Positions 1 through 6,005 of a DNA stretch of 13,240 nucleotides are shown here, piece by piece (position 1 is the first letter of the stretch; each line of letters starts with the position of its first letter). Below the pieces are notes generated by a model. The model was not told the DNA's origin, did no database searches, and was given only the letters and a program-made list of their open reading frames with translations. Location of the stretch: contig CALXGC010000052.1 in the NCBI GenBank assembly GCA_944387755.1, positions 1 to 13,240 of the forward strand, in the 5' to 3' direction. The DNA is from an uncultured Oscillospiraceae bacterium (GTDB lineage: Bacteria; Bacillota_A; Clostridia; Oscillospirales; Oscillospiraceae). A program made the position numbers and the translations under genes.

Positions 1-114
1 CCCGCTGGTAGCGCCGTCTTTGGCCGGGCCCGTGACCGTGGGACCCTCTCAGCCCAGGGGTCTCTCTCTGTCCGGCGGGATTCCGGTTACTCATGCGCCG
101 TCGTGGCGGTGAAC
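1..114 (-). promoter_or_regulatory. 5' half of a probable T-box leader (runs off the left edge)
   Basis: On the minus strand, just downstream of a near-consensus promoter, the sequence has the order expected for T-box Stem I. A GAGTA element (plus 88-92) faces the future specifier loop. It is followed by AGAGAG (plus 62-67), then a GACCC/GGGTC stem enclosing a GGGCTGAGA-type distal loop (about 43-61), then a 3' strand (CGGG, CCGG) able to pair back with CCCG and CCGG on the 5' side. The specifier should lie around 10-20, in the AAAGACGG segment; GAC (Asp) is possible but not settled. The T-box sequence, terminator and regulated gene would lie left of position 1. A TPP riboswitch was considered because of CTGAGA, but its other conserved blocks are missing. 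The identification rests on motif order only. Confidence 0.5.
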
Positions 115-120
115 GCTGAT

Positions 121-149
121 ATGCTACTCTATTTTCCCCAAAATGTCAA
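121..149 (-). promoter_or_regulatory. sigma-A promoter for the leader at the left edge
   Basis: On the minus strand a perfect -35 TTGACA (144-149) is separated by 17 nt from a -10 TAGCAT (121-126). It lies 16 nt past the stop of the methylglyoxal-synthase-like gene, so it starts a new transcription unit running left. Transcription would begin near 114. Confidence 0.72.
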
Positions 150-164
150 GAAAATGTGGAAAAA

Positions 165-575
165 TTACAGGGCAAAGGGCACGCGGCTCATGCCGATGCG
201 CCAATCCAGGTCGCCCCGGGCCAGGCCGTGGATAAGCAGCTCGGCGGTGGCCACGTTGGTGGCCATGGGGACGGAGTGCTCGTCGCACAGGCGGGAGATA
301 TACATGACGCTGTCGTCCATGTCGGTGTCCTTGGGATAGTTGAAGAAAAGGACCAGATCGATCTCGTTGTAGATGATGCGCTGGCCAATCTGTTCAATGC
401 CGCCGTGCTCGTGGGAGAGGAACAGATTGACCGGCAGTCCGGTGGCCTCCGCGACCATTCGCCCCGTTGCGTTTGTGGCGCAGACAGAGTGTTTGGACAG
501 GATACCGCAGTAGGCGGTGCAGAATTGGACCATCAGCTCCTGCTTGCGGTTGTGGCACATAAGGGCGATGTTCAT
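165..575 (-). CDS. methylglyoxal-synthase-like protein, catalytic residues replaced
   Basis: 136 aa, aligning end to end with bacterial methylglyoxal synthase (B. subtilis MgsA about 137 aa), which converts dihydroxyacetone phosphate to methylglyoxal and phosphate. Family landmarks remain: IALMCHN at the N-terminus, ATNATG (33-38) for the phosphate-binding ATGTTG, the GG of GGDQQ (58-59), IDLVLFF (72-78) and PMATNVATAE (103-112). By alignment to E. coli MgsA, catalytic Asp71 is Ile60, Asp20 is Asn9, Lys23 is Gln12, Gly46-Thr47 are Asn35-Ala36, Gly66 is His55, and the His98/Asp101 segment reads DMDDSV with no His. His19 (His8) and Thr45/Thr48 (Thr34/Thr37) are kept. The ATG follows AGGAGGT at good spacing, 31 nt behind minD in the same direction, so it is probably the second gene of that operon; a minD...mgsA neighbourhood is known in Clostridia. 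Membership of the fold is clear, but MgsA activity is doubtful, so I give no gene symbol. Confidence 0.85.
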   Translation of the reverse strand: MNIALMCHNRKQELMVQFCTAYCGILSKHSVCATNATGRMVAEATGLPVNLFLSHEHGGIEQIGQRIIYNEIDLVLFFNYPKDTDMDDSVMYISRLCDEHSVPMATNVATAELLIHGLARGDLDWRIGMSRVPFAL

Positions 576-606
576 GACGGGACCTCCTTACAAAATATTT
601 CGGGCG

Positions 607-1335
607 TTAGAATCTTTGCATAAGGGGCGCCCGGCGGCCCTCAATGCGTTTGGCGATGTTCAGGCAGGCCAGTCCGGCCCCCCGGCGGGGGAGCAGAGGC
701 CGGCCCAGATTTCCGGCGAGGATGACCCGCCTGTCCTCTGGGATGACGCCCAGGAGGGGCAGGCCGGCGGCGTCCATGGCGCCGTCGAGGGTGCAGCCCA
801 GCCGCCGGAGCAGGCGGGGCCGGACCCGGTTCACCACCAGATGGACCTGGGGCAGGAAGAGGAGCTCCTCCGCGGCGCGCTGGGCGTCCCGCAGGGCGGC
901 GGCGTCGCCGGTGGACACCACCAGAGCCCGGTCCGCGCCGTTCACGGCCAGATGAAAGCCGCTGCCCAGTCCGGCGGGGGAGTCGATGAAGATATAGTCG
1001 AACCGTCTCCGCGCCTGGTCCAGCAGGTCCTGTATATGTTCCGCCGTCAGGGCGGGGGGAAGGGTCATGGGGGAGGCGAGGAGGTATAGGCCCGGTATCT
1101 CCGGGTGGGGGACCGCCCCCCGGTACAGGGAGCAGCGCCCCAGGGCCACGTCGGAGAAGTCCATCAGCGCCTGGTCGCTGAGTCCCAGGGCGAGGTCCAG
1201 GCCCCGCAGGCCCACGTCCATATCAATGCACAGCACCCGCCGGCCCAGACAGGCCAGGCAGGCGGCCACCGCGCCGGTGACAGAGGTCTTGCCCGTCCCT
1301 CCCTTGCCGGAGGCGACGGCGATGACGGTTCCCAT
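607..1335 (-). CDS. minD: septum-site-determining ATPase MinD
   Basis: 242-aa deviant-Walker (MinD/ParA) ATPase. The P-loop GKGGTGKTS lies at residues 10-18, with signature Lys11 and Lys16. The switch I region, D38-M-D40-V-G-L-R-G-L-D47, matches the MinD hallmark DxxxGLRNLD rather than ParA's DxDPQ. Switch II, FDYIFIDSPAG (112-122), is also MinD-like. MinD dimerises on the membrane with ATP and recruits MinC to block polar Z-rings. The protein is somewhat shorter than usual (about 265 aa). Its C-terminus, ending APLMQRF after a KRIEGRR segment, is a weak version of the usual amphipathic membrane-targeting helix. The ATG has AGGAGGA upstream and its own promoter at 1362-1389. minC and minE are not seen here: upstream is rsmG, downstream the methylglyoxal-synthase-like gene. 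A MinD-like ATPase of other function remains possible. Confidence 0.85.
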   Translation of the reverse strand: MGTVIAVASGKGGTGKTSVTGAVAACLACLGRRVLCIDMDVGLRGLDLALGLSDQALMDFSDVALGRCSLYRGAVPHPEIPGLYLLASPMTLPPALTAEHIQDLLDQARRRFDYIFIDSPAGLGSGFHLAVNGADRALVVSTGDAAALRDAQRAAEELLFLPQVHLVVNRVRPRLLRRLGCTLDGAMDAAGLPLLGVIPEDRRVILAGNLGRPLLPRRGAGLACLNIAKRIEGRRAPLMQRF

Positions 1336-1361
1336 GGAATTCCTCCTGATTCACCAAACTA

Positions 1362-1389
1362 AGTCTACCACAAATCCGTGTTTCGTCAA
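1362..1389 (-). promoter_or_regulatory. sigma-A promoter of the minD operon
   Basis: On the minus strand, -35 TTGACG (1384-1389), 16-nt spacer, -10 TAGACT (1362-1367) preceded by TGG, an extended -10. It lies 27 nt upstream of the minD start codon in the AT-rich gap after rsmG. The rest of the 1336-1485 gap shows no gene and no convincing terminator for rsmG. Confidence 0.65.
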
Positions 1390-1485
1390 TGTTTTTTTGA
1401 AAGAAATTGGAGTAAATTTGTTCGTTTCCTCCAGAAAAATCAAGGAGAACGGCTTAGATACAGGTAAGTATGACGGAATTTCTTT

Positions 1486-2199
1486 TTACAGCGGCTGTTT
1501 TTGAATCTTCGCCCACCGGCGGGGATAGCCCCTGGGGGTGGGAATGCGCTTTTGGATGGGGACAATCCGGTGGAGGCGGTCCGTGCCGGGGACGGCATAG
1601 TCCAGGGCCCGGCCGGTCTGTCCCCCCAGAATCTGAATGCAGCGGGCGGCCTCCTGGAGCTCCGGGCCGGACCCGGCGCTCTTCATAGACAGGAACGTCC
1701 CGCCCACCTGGACATAGGGCAGGCACAGCTCGCACAGCAGCCGCAGGCTGGCCACCGCCCGGGCGGCGGCAAGGCTGAACTGCTCCCGATAGGCCGGGTC
1801 CAGGGCCAGCTCCTCGGCGCGGCCGTGGACGGCCCGGATTCCCTCCAGGCCCAGCTGGGCGCACACCTCGTTGAGCCAGTCCACCCGCTTGCCCAGGCTG
1901 TCCAGCAGCGTCACCTGGAGGGAGGGGACCAGAATTTTCAGGGGAATCCCCGGCAGTCCGGCCCCCGTGCCCACGTCAATGAGGGTTTTCCCTGCAAAAT
2001 CGCCCCACAGCAGCAGGGGGGCGCTGTCCAGCATGTGGAGCCGGGCCACGCCCTCCGGCTCCTTGATGGCGGTGAGGTTCATCACCTGATTCTTCTCCAG
2101 CATGAGGCGGCCGTACTCCGCCAGCTGCTCCGGGGCCTCCCTCGGGACCCGGTCCAGCAGGCCCAGCTCCGCCAGGCCGGAAGCGATAATCTCGCGCAT
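1486..2199 (-). CDS. rsmG: 16S rRNA (guanine-527-N7)-methyltransferase RsmG
   Basis: 237-aa class I SAM-dependent methyltransferase that modifies G527 of 16S rRNA. Family landmarks are in order: NLTAI (41-45), HMLDS (55-59), the SAM-binding loop DVGTGAGLPGIPL (75-87), LLDSLGKR (98-105), the AARAVA segment typical of RsmG, and a basic C-terminus ending in a YPRR...KQPL version of the usual YPRKxGxPxKxPL tail. The start has GGAGGAAA upstream. It lies 21 nt behind the small membrane protein gene, suggesting one transcript with mscL. In B. subtilis rsmG sits directly upstream of noc; here it is about 6 kb downstream of parB on the same strand, so the origin-proximal cluster has been rearranged. 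Confidence 0.95.
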   Translation of the reverse strand: MREIIASGLAELGLLDRVPREAPEQLAEYGRLMLEKNQVMNLTAIKEPEGVARLHMLDSAPLLLWGDFAGKTLIDVGTGAGLPGIPLKILVPSLQVTLLDSLGKRVDWLNEVCAQLGLEGIRAVHGRAEELALDPAYREQFSLAAARAVASLRLLCELCLPYVQVGGTFLSMKSAGSGPELQEAARCIQILGGQTGRALDYAVPGTDRLHRIVPIQKRIPTPRGYPRRWAKIQKQPL

Positions 2200-2220
2200 A
2201 TCTGATTTCCTCCGGTGCAG

Positions 2221-2553
2221 TCAGGCGGCAAAGTTGGACAGCAGCCCCGCAACCCCGATGGGCAGAGTGGCCAGGGCGGCGGCCCAGCACAGCGCGGCCA
2301 GCAGGATGGCGGGGAGCTTCCCCGGCCGGCCGGCGGAGCGCCAGCTCACCAGGGCCAGCGCGCCCAGACCGAGAAGGCCGGGGACGGTGAGCAGCGGGGC
2401 CAGGTTGCCCAGCATATAGCCGTTGAAATAGTAAAACGTGGTCAGCGCCAGGAAAATGAGCACATAGGTCAGGGCAATCCAGGCCAGGGTCCGCTTCACG
2501 GGGGAGGCGGGGGTGTAGGACGGCTCCTTCTGGGGGCGCTTCTCCTCAGCCAT
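2221..2553 (-). CDS. small membrane protein of unknown function, three predicted helices
   Basis: 110 aa, not recognised. A hydrophilic, charged N-terminus (1-21, several Lys, Glu and Pro) precedes three hydrophobic segments at about 22-43, 50-69 and 82-106, with a basic SWRSAGRPGK loop between the second and third. The start codon overlaps the end of mscL by 8 nt (ATGGCTGA), with its ribosome binding site inside mscL, so the two are translationally coupled. rsmG follows after 21 nt. The open frame, coupling and membrane-protein composition support a real gene. The fixed position behind mscL suggests a membrane role, but no motif indicates one. Confidence 0.8.
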   Translation of the reverse strand: MAEEKRPQKEPSYTPASPVKRTLAWIALTYVLIFLALTTFYYFNGYMLGNLAPLLTVPGLLGLGALALVSWRSAGRPGKLPAILLAALCWAAALATLPIGVAGLLSNFAA

Positions 2554-2944
2554 TGGCGTTTCTCTCCTTCAGCAGGTCGCGGATCTCCATCAGCAGCTTC
2601 TCCTCGTTGGAGGGCTCCGGAGGCGCCGCGGGGGCCTCCTTCTTCCGGTAGAGGCGGTTGAGGGCCTTCACCAGGAAGAACACGGCGAAGGCCGTGATTA
2701 AAAAGCTCAGCACGGCGTTGAGAAAGTTCCCAATCAAAATCGCGCCGCCGTCGGGGAGCTGAATGGCCAGGGCCGCCAGGGCGGCGTTGTTCCCGGCGAA
2801 GAGCCCCAGAATGGGGCTGAGGATGTCGGCCACCAGGGAGTCGGCGATGGTCTTGAACGCGCCGCCCACAATGACGCCCACCGCCATGTCCATGACGTTG
2901 CCGCGGGCGATAAAAGTCCGGAATTCCTGTAAAAATGCTCTCAT
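2546..2944 (-). CDS. mscL: large-conductance mechanosensitive channel MscL
   Basis: 132 aa, matching the usual MscL length (E. coli 136). The N-terminal amphipathic helix, MRAFLQEFRTFIARGNVMDMA by position 1-21, leads into the pore-lining TM1 (about 17-45) with the glycine/alanine-rich VGVIVGGAF packing face and the KTIADSLVADILSP continuation. A short periplasmic loop (about 50-68), TM2 (about 70-95) and a charged C-terminal helix (NEEKLLMEIRDLL) complete the fold. The protein opens under membrane tension to release solutes in osmotic downshock. The start has only a weak GAAAGAG-type ribosome binding site. The gene follows the acyltransferase gene by 74 nt on the same strand. Confidence 0.95.
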   Translation of the reverse strand: MRAFLQEFRTFIARGNVMDMAVGVIVGGAFKTIADSLVADILSPILGLFAGNNAALAALAIQLPDGGAILIGNFLNAVLSFLITAFAVFFLVKALNRLYRKKEAPAAPPEPSNEEKLLMEIRDLLKERNANG

Positions 2945-2977
2945 ATCAGTAAACTCTTTCTATTTGAATTTTTTTTG

Positions 2978-3006
2978 CGTCTCCGCCCCCAGCGGAGGCG
3001 GAAACG
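2978..3006. other. 10-bp hairpin with adjacent A/T tract between the acyltransferase and mscL genes
   Basis: CGTCTCCGCC (2978-2987) pairs with GGCGGAAACG (2997-3006), one G-U pair, around a 9-nt loop. A run of eight T lies on the plus strand immediately to the left. Read in the direction of the genes (minus), the hairpin is followed by A residues rather than U, so it is not a normal intrinsic terminator. It may act as a 5' mRNA structure ahead of mscL. Confidence 0.4.
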
Positions 3007-3018
3007 CCCATGCTGCGC

Positions 3019-4065
3019 CTATGCGGGCCGGAGGGCGGAGCGGAGCTTTCCATACCCCGCCTGCCAGAGCATACAAAGGGCGAAAACCAGCGTGTACACC
3101 ACTGCCACCCGCAGCGCAAACTGCACCGACACCTTCGTGATTCCCAGCCGCGCCGCCTGTTCGTCAAACCAGGAGATGAGCAGGGCGTGGTACAGATAGA
3201 CCAGAAAGCTGGCCCGGTCCATCCGCCGGACCAGAGGCGGCAGCCGGACCGGAAAACGCAGCGCCAGGGCGTACAGGGCGGGGATGGCGAAGACCTGATA
3301 GAACATGTGGAGGGTCTCCAGGAAGGGGACGCTCTCCCCGTGGACGAAGAACCGCCAGCTGCAAATCACGTCCGCCGCCGCCAGAACGCCGGCCAGAACC
3401 ATCAGAAAAGCAAAATTCTCCCGGAGCAGCCGGGTGAACGCCTCATAGTACCGCCCCGCGCAGCACCCCGCCAGATAGTAGATGAGATAGGTGGTGAACA
3501 CCCGGTCGCTGTAGGCAAAATTCAGCGCCGGAGAGAACAGGTGCAGCACGTCGTTGAAATACTGCCCGCTGAGCACCGTCACCGCCAGTCCCGCCGGAAC
3601 CAGCAGCACGGGGGACCACCGCCGGGCCAGCCACCGGAACAGGGGGACCAGCAGCACAAACTGCGCCAGCGCCACCACAAAATAGAAGGGAGCCGACAGG
3701 TCTCCACGGATGGCGTACCCGATCAGGCCGGAGAGGGAGAATCCAAAATACCCCCGGTGCATGAAGTACCCATAGTAGACCGCCACCGCCAGCAGATAGG
3801 GCAGGAAGATGGCTTTGACACGCTTCTTATAATAGCGGCCCAGCCGCTGCGGGGCGGAGGACAGGATGAGCTTCAGTCCGCTGAGGAAGAAGAAGCCGGA
3901 CACCGAGACAAAGGCGAGGCGCTGAAGGCAGATCATCAGTCCATACTGCCAGCTGCCGTGGTCCAATACAGTGACCGGATGTCCGGAGCAGTGGATCCAC
4001 AGGACCATGCAGCAAAAAAGCAGATTTAAAACGGACAGCTCGCTCAGACGCTCTTTTTCCGCCAT
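3019..4065 (-). CDS. acyltransferase-3 family integral membrane protein
   Basis: 348 aa from the ATG at 4063-4065, chosen because GGGAGGAA precedes it; a frame continues upstream to 4179 but crosses palindromes and has no start signal. Around ten hydrophobic helices are visible. The N-terminal helix carries the family His (LWIHCSG, His25), and SVSGFFFLSG (54-63) matches the F-x-L/I-S-G motif of acyltransferase 3 (OafA/WecH-like) proteins, which move acyl groups from acyl-CoA onto envelope sugars or lipids. The substrate cannot be told. The start is preceded by a roughly 150-nt leader rich in inverted repeats; mscL follows 74 nt downstream. Confidence 0.85.
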   Translation of the reverse strand: MAEKERLSELSVLNLLFCCMVLWIHCSGHPVTVLDHGSWQYGLMICLQRLAFVSVSGFFFLSGLKLILSSAPQRLGRYYKKRVKAIFLPYLLAVAVYYGYFMHRGYFGFSLSGLIGYAIRGDLSAPFYFVVALAQFVLLVPLFRWLARRWSPVLLVPAGLAVTVLSGQYFNDVLHLFSPALNFAYSDRVFTTYLIYYLAGCCAGRYYEAFTRLLRENFAFLMVLAGVLAAADVICSWRFFVHGESVPFLETLHMFYQVFAIPALYALALRFPVRLPPLVRRMDRASFLVYLYHALLISWFDEQAARLGITKVSVQFALRVAVVYTLVFALCMLWQAGYGKLRSALRPA

Positions 4066-4094
4066 AGTGGATTCCTCCCGGCTTTGTTCTCCCC

Positions 4095-4121
4095 GGAAAC
4101 CCTTGGGGCCCAAGGGTTTCC
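4095..4121. repeat. perfect 27-nt palindrome in the acyltransferase leader
   Basis: GGAAACCCTTGGG (4095-4107), one central G, then the exact complement CCCAAGGGTTTCC (4109-4121). It lies 30 nt upstream of the acyltransferase start codon, next to the ribosome binding site, where it would fold as a 13-bp hairpin in the mRNA or serve as a symmetric protein-binding site. Confidence 0.75.
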
Positions 4122-4130
4122 AGAGATACG

Positions 4131-4205
4131 CCGCTCTGGAGCGCTTTCTGGGGGAGAAAATGACCCGGAGTTGGGGCAAGAACCCTGCAAATCGCTCCAG
4201 AGCGG
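4131..4205. repeat. 13-bp inverted repeat around a 49-nt loop
   Basis: CCGCTCTGGAGCG (4131-4143) and its exact complement CGCTCCAGAGCGG (4193-4205) enclose 49 nt that are themselves G/C-run rich. Together with the palindrome at 4095-4121 they make most of the predicted 5' untranslated region of the acyltransferase gene a folded RNA. No known riboswitch consensus was recognised in it. Confidence 0.7.
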
Positions 4206-4228
4206 TAAAACGTTTTGTATTATTTCTT

Positions 4229-4234
4229 ATTATA
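4229..4234 (-). promoter_or_regulatory. possible -10 element of the acyltransferase gene
   Basis: A perfect TATAAT on the minus strand sits in the only strongly AT-rich stretch of this gap (about 4207-4250). The expected -35 position (4252-4257, GCAGGC) is poor, so the promoter is uncertain. Transcription would start near 4222 and give a leader of about 155 nt containing both inverted repeats. Confidence 0.35.
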
Positions 4235-4265
4235 TATACATATCATGTTCTGCCTGCGCCGCCCC

Positions 4266-4371
4266 AAAGCCTTCCCCCCCGTAGGGGGGAAGGCTTGACG
4301 GGCGGCCGCAAGGGCCGCCCCTACGGCAACAACGGACGTGTGTGTGGGGCGCGACGGCCCGGCGCGCCGCC
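4266..4371. repeat. repeat cluster: modules A(+), B(-), D(+)
   Basis: This gap (4066-4409) holds no gene. Module A (4266-4296) is a truncated copy folding as a 13-bp hairpin, AAGCCTTCCCCCC / GGGGGGAAGGCTT with a CGTA loop. Module B (4299-4324) is GGGCGGCC / GGCCGCCC followed by CTAC. Module D (4336-4371) is the GTGGGGCGCGACG...CGGCGCGCC unit. All recur elsewhere in the window. The A hairpin lies downstream of serS and may slow or end its transcript, though it has no proper U tract. Confidence 0.7.
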
Positions 4372-4409
4372 AAAGGCGGAAGGGGTTAAACCGGCGGACA
4401 TATGCGCGG

Positions 4410-5714
4410 TTATTTTTTGGGGACCATGACCTCCATGCCGCCCACATAGGGCCGGAGGACGGCGGGGATTTTCACGGAGCCGTCGGCCTGGAGGTTGTTC
4501 TCCAGGAAGGCGATGAGCATACGGGGAGGCGCCACCACGGTGTTGTTGAGGGTGTGGGGGAGGTACATTTTGCCGTCGGCGCCCTTGACGCGCATTTTCA
4601 GCCGGCGGGCCTGGGCGTCGCCCAGGTTGGAGCAGGAGCAGACCTCGAAATATTTCTGCTGCCGGGGGGACCAGGCCTCGATGTCGCAGGACTTGACCTT
4701 CAGGTCGGCCAGGTCGCCGGAGCAGCACTCCAGCTGCCGGACAGGGATGTCCAGGGAGCGGAACAGCTCCACGGAGTACCGCCACATCTGCTCGTACCAC
4801 TTCATGGAGTCCTCCGGCTTGCAGACCACAATCATTTCCTGCTTTTCAAACTGGTGAATGCGGTAGACGCCCCGCTCTTCAATGCCGTGGGCGCCCTTCT
4901 CCTTGCGGAAGCAGGGGGAGTAGGAGGTGAGGGTCTGGGGGAGGGACTCCTCAGGGATAATCTGGTCGATGAACTTGCCGATCATGGAGTGCTCGGAGGT
5001 GCCGATGAGGTACAGGTCCTCGCCCTCGATTTTGTACATCATGGCGTCCATCTCAGTCTGGGACATGACGCCCTCCACCACGTTGCCGTGGATCATGAAG
5101 GGGGGAATGCAGAAGGTGAAGCCCTTGTTGATCATGAAGTCACGGGCATAGGCCAGCACACCCTCGTGGATGCGGGCGATGTCCCCCATGAGGTAGTAGA
5201 AGCCGTTGCCGGAGACGCGGCCGGCGGCGTCCATATCGACGCCGTTGAAGGACTCCATAATCTGGGTGTGGTAGGGGATCTCAAAGCCGGGGACCACCGG
5301 GTCGCCGAAGCGCTGGACCTCCACGTTGCAGCTGTCGTCGGGGCCGATGGGCACGGAGGGGTCGATGATGTTGGGGATCTGGAGCATAATCTTGTGGATT
5401 TTCTGGGCCAGATCGGTCTCCATGGCCTCCAGCTCCGCCAGGCGGTCGGCGTTGGCCTTCACCTGGGCCTTGGCGGCCTCGGCCTCCTGGAGCTTGGAGG
5501 GGTCCTTTTTGGCCTGCCCCATGAGGACGCCCACCTGCTTGGACAGGGCGTTCCGGGCGGTGCGCAGGGCCTGAGCCTCGGCGATGGCGGCGCGGTTTTC
5601 CTTGTCCAGCTCCAGCACCTCGTCCACCAGGGGGAGCTTCTGGTCCTGGAACTTCTTTTTGATATTTTCTTTTACAGCGTCGGGGTTCTCCCGGATAAAT
5701 TTAATGTCCAGCAT
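4410..5714 (-). CDS. serS: serine--tRNA ligase (divergent active-site motifs)
   Basis: 434-aa class II synthetase that charges tRNA-Ser. The start at 5712-5714 (MLDIKFIREN) matches the conserved SerRS N-terminus and has AAGGAG upstream; the longer open frame to 5912 runs through repeats. Residues about 27-110 form the antiparallel coiled-coil tRNA-binding arm. In the catalytic domain TSE (239-241) stands where most bacterial enzymes have TAE; motif 2, FRKEKGAHGIEERG (269-282), keeps Arg270; KSCDIEAW (341-348) corresponds to KTYDLEVW. Motif 3 reads LNNTVVAPPRMLIAFLEN (389-406), where canonical enzymes read LNGSGLAVGR; the motif 3 Arg (398) is kept. It could be an ordinary lineage variant or a second, specialised SerRS. 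A promoter sits just upstream. In many Clostridia serS follows parB and one small gene, as here. Confidence 0.93.
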   Translation of the reverse strand: MLDIKFIRENPDAVKENIKKKFQDQKLPLVDEVLELDKENRAAIAEAQALRTARNALSKQVGVLMGQAKKDPSKLQEAEAAKAQVKANADRLAELEAMETDLAQKIHKIMLQIPNIIDPSVPIGPDDSCNVEVQRFGDPVVPGFEIPYHTQIMESFNGVDMDAAGRVSGNGFYYLMGDIARIHEGVLAYARDFMINKGFTFCIPPFMIHGNVVEGVMSQTEMDAMMYKIEGEDLYLIGTSEHSMIGKFIDQIIPEESLPQTLTSYSPCFRKEKGAHGIEERGVYRIHQFEKQEMIVVCKPEDSMKWYEQMWRYSVELFRSLDIPVRQLECCSGDLADLKVKSCDIEAWSPRQQKYFEVCSCSNLGDAQARRLKMRVKGADGKMYLPHTLNNTVVAPPRMLIAFLENNLQADGSVKIPAVLRPYVGGMEVMVPKK

Positions 5715-5739
5715 AGTTGGAACAACTCCTTCTTCTATA

Positions 5740-5768
5740 ATAATAGATAAGAATTGACGGGGCGGCAA
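5740..5768 (-). promoter_or_regulatory. sigma-A promoter of serS
   Basis: On the minus strand, -35 TTGCCG (5763-5768), 17-nt spacer, -10 TATTAT (5740-5745). Transcription would begin near 5733, giving a leader of only about 20 nt, so serS has no T-box here. Confidence 0.6.
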
Positions 5769-5782
5769 AATCAATGCCATTT

Positions 5783-5960
5783 CGTAGGGGCGCACAATGT
5801 GCGCCCGCCAAAGCCTTCCCCCCACAGGAGAGGACGGCGGCGCGAAGCGCCGGATGAGGGGGTAAACGTAAGCGTGGGGCGCGGCGGCCCCGGCGCGCCC
5901 GCCGAAATACAATCCCCCGCCGCCTCCGGCGGCGCCCCCTCTCCAAAGGGGGCTTTCCGG
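5783..5960. repeat. repeat cluster: modules B(+), A(+), D(+), C(-)
   Basis: Between serS and the coiled-coil gene lie four modules back to back. B (5783-5807) contains the palindrome GGGCGCACA-A-TGTGCGCCC (5788-5806). A (5810-5860) runs from AAAGCCTTCCCC to GGATGAGGG with a GGCGCGAAGCGCC hairpin. D (5866-5903) contains GTGGGGCGCGGCGG and CGGCGCGCC. C (5911-5960) is the inverse of the AAGGCGGCGGGGGATTG units at 10201-10340. No gene is seen here. Confidence 0.72.
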
Positions 5961-5985
5961 TCACGAAATGACGCCGGTACAAAAA

Positions 5986-6001
5986 TGTTTCACGTGAAAC
6001 A
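5986..6001. promoter_or_regulatory. parS: parS centromere site (downstream end of the parAB operon)
   Basis: TGTTTCACGTGAAACA, a perfect 16-bp palindrome identical to the B. subtilis/Firmicutes parS consensus bound by ParB/Spo0J. It lies 4 nt past the stop codon of the coiled-coil gene. ParB loads here, spreads as a CTP clamp and is acted on by ParA; SMC loading is also expected. Confidence 0.97.
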
Positions 6002-6005
6002 TGGG

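Noticed and set aside
1..110. TPP riboswitch suggested by CTGAGA on the minus strand
   Set aside because: The other conserved TPP blocks are absent; the motif order fits a T-box Stem I better.
2970..3006. Intrinsic terminator between the acyltransferase and mscL genes
   Set aside because: In the direction of transcription the hairpin is followed by A residues rather than U; on the other strand the T run precedes the hairpin.
4066..4179. N-terminal extension of the acyltransferase
   Set aside because: The extra codons translate the palindrome and inverted repeat; the ATG at 4065 has a good ribosome binding site and fits the family start.
4338..5750. A 470-codon plus-strand open frame opposite serS
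   Set aside because: It is antisense to a clear SerRS; its His/Val/Leu/Gly-rich composition is what high-GC third positions give on the opposite strand, with no ribosome binding site or family motif.
5715..5912. N-terminal extension of SerRS
   Set aside because: It translates repeat modules and the serS promoter; MLDIKFIREN is the conserved SerRS start.
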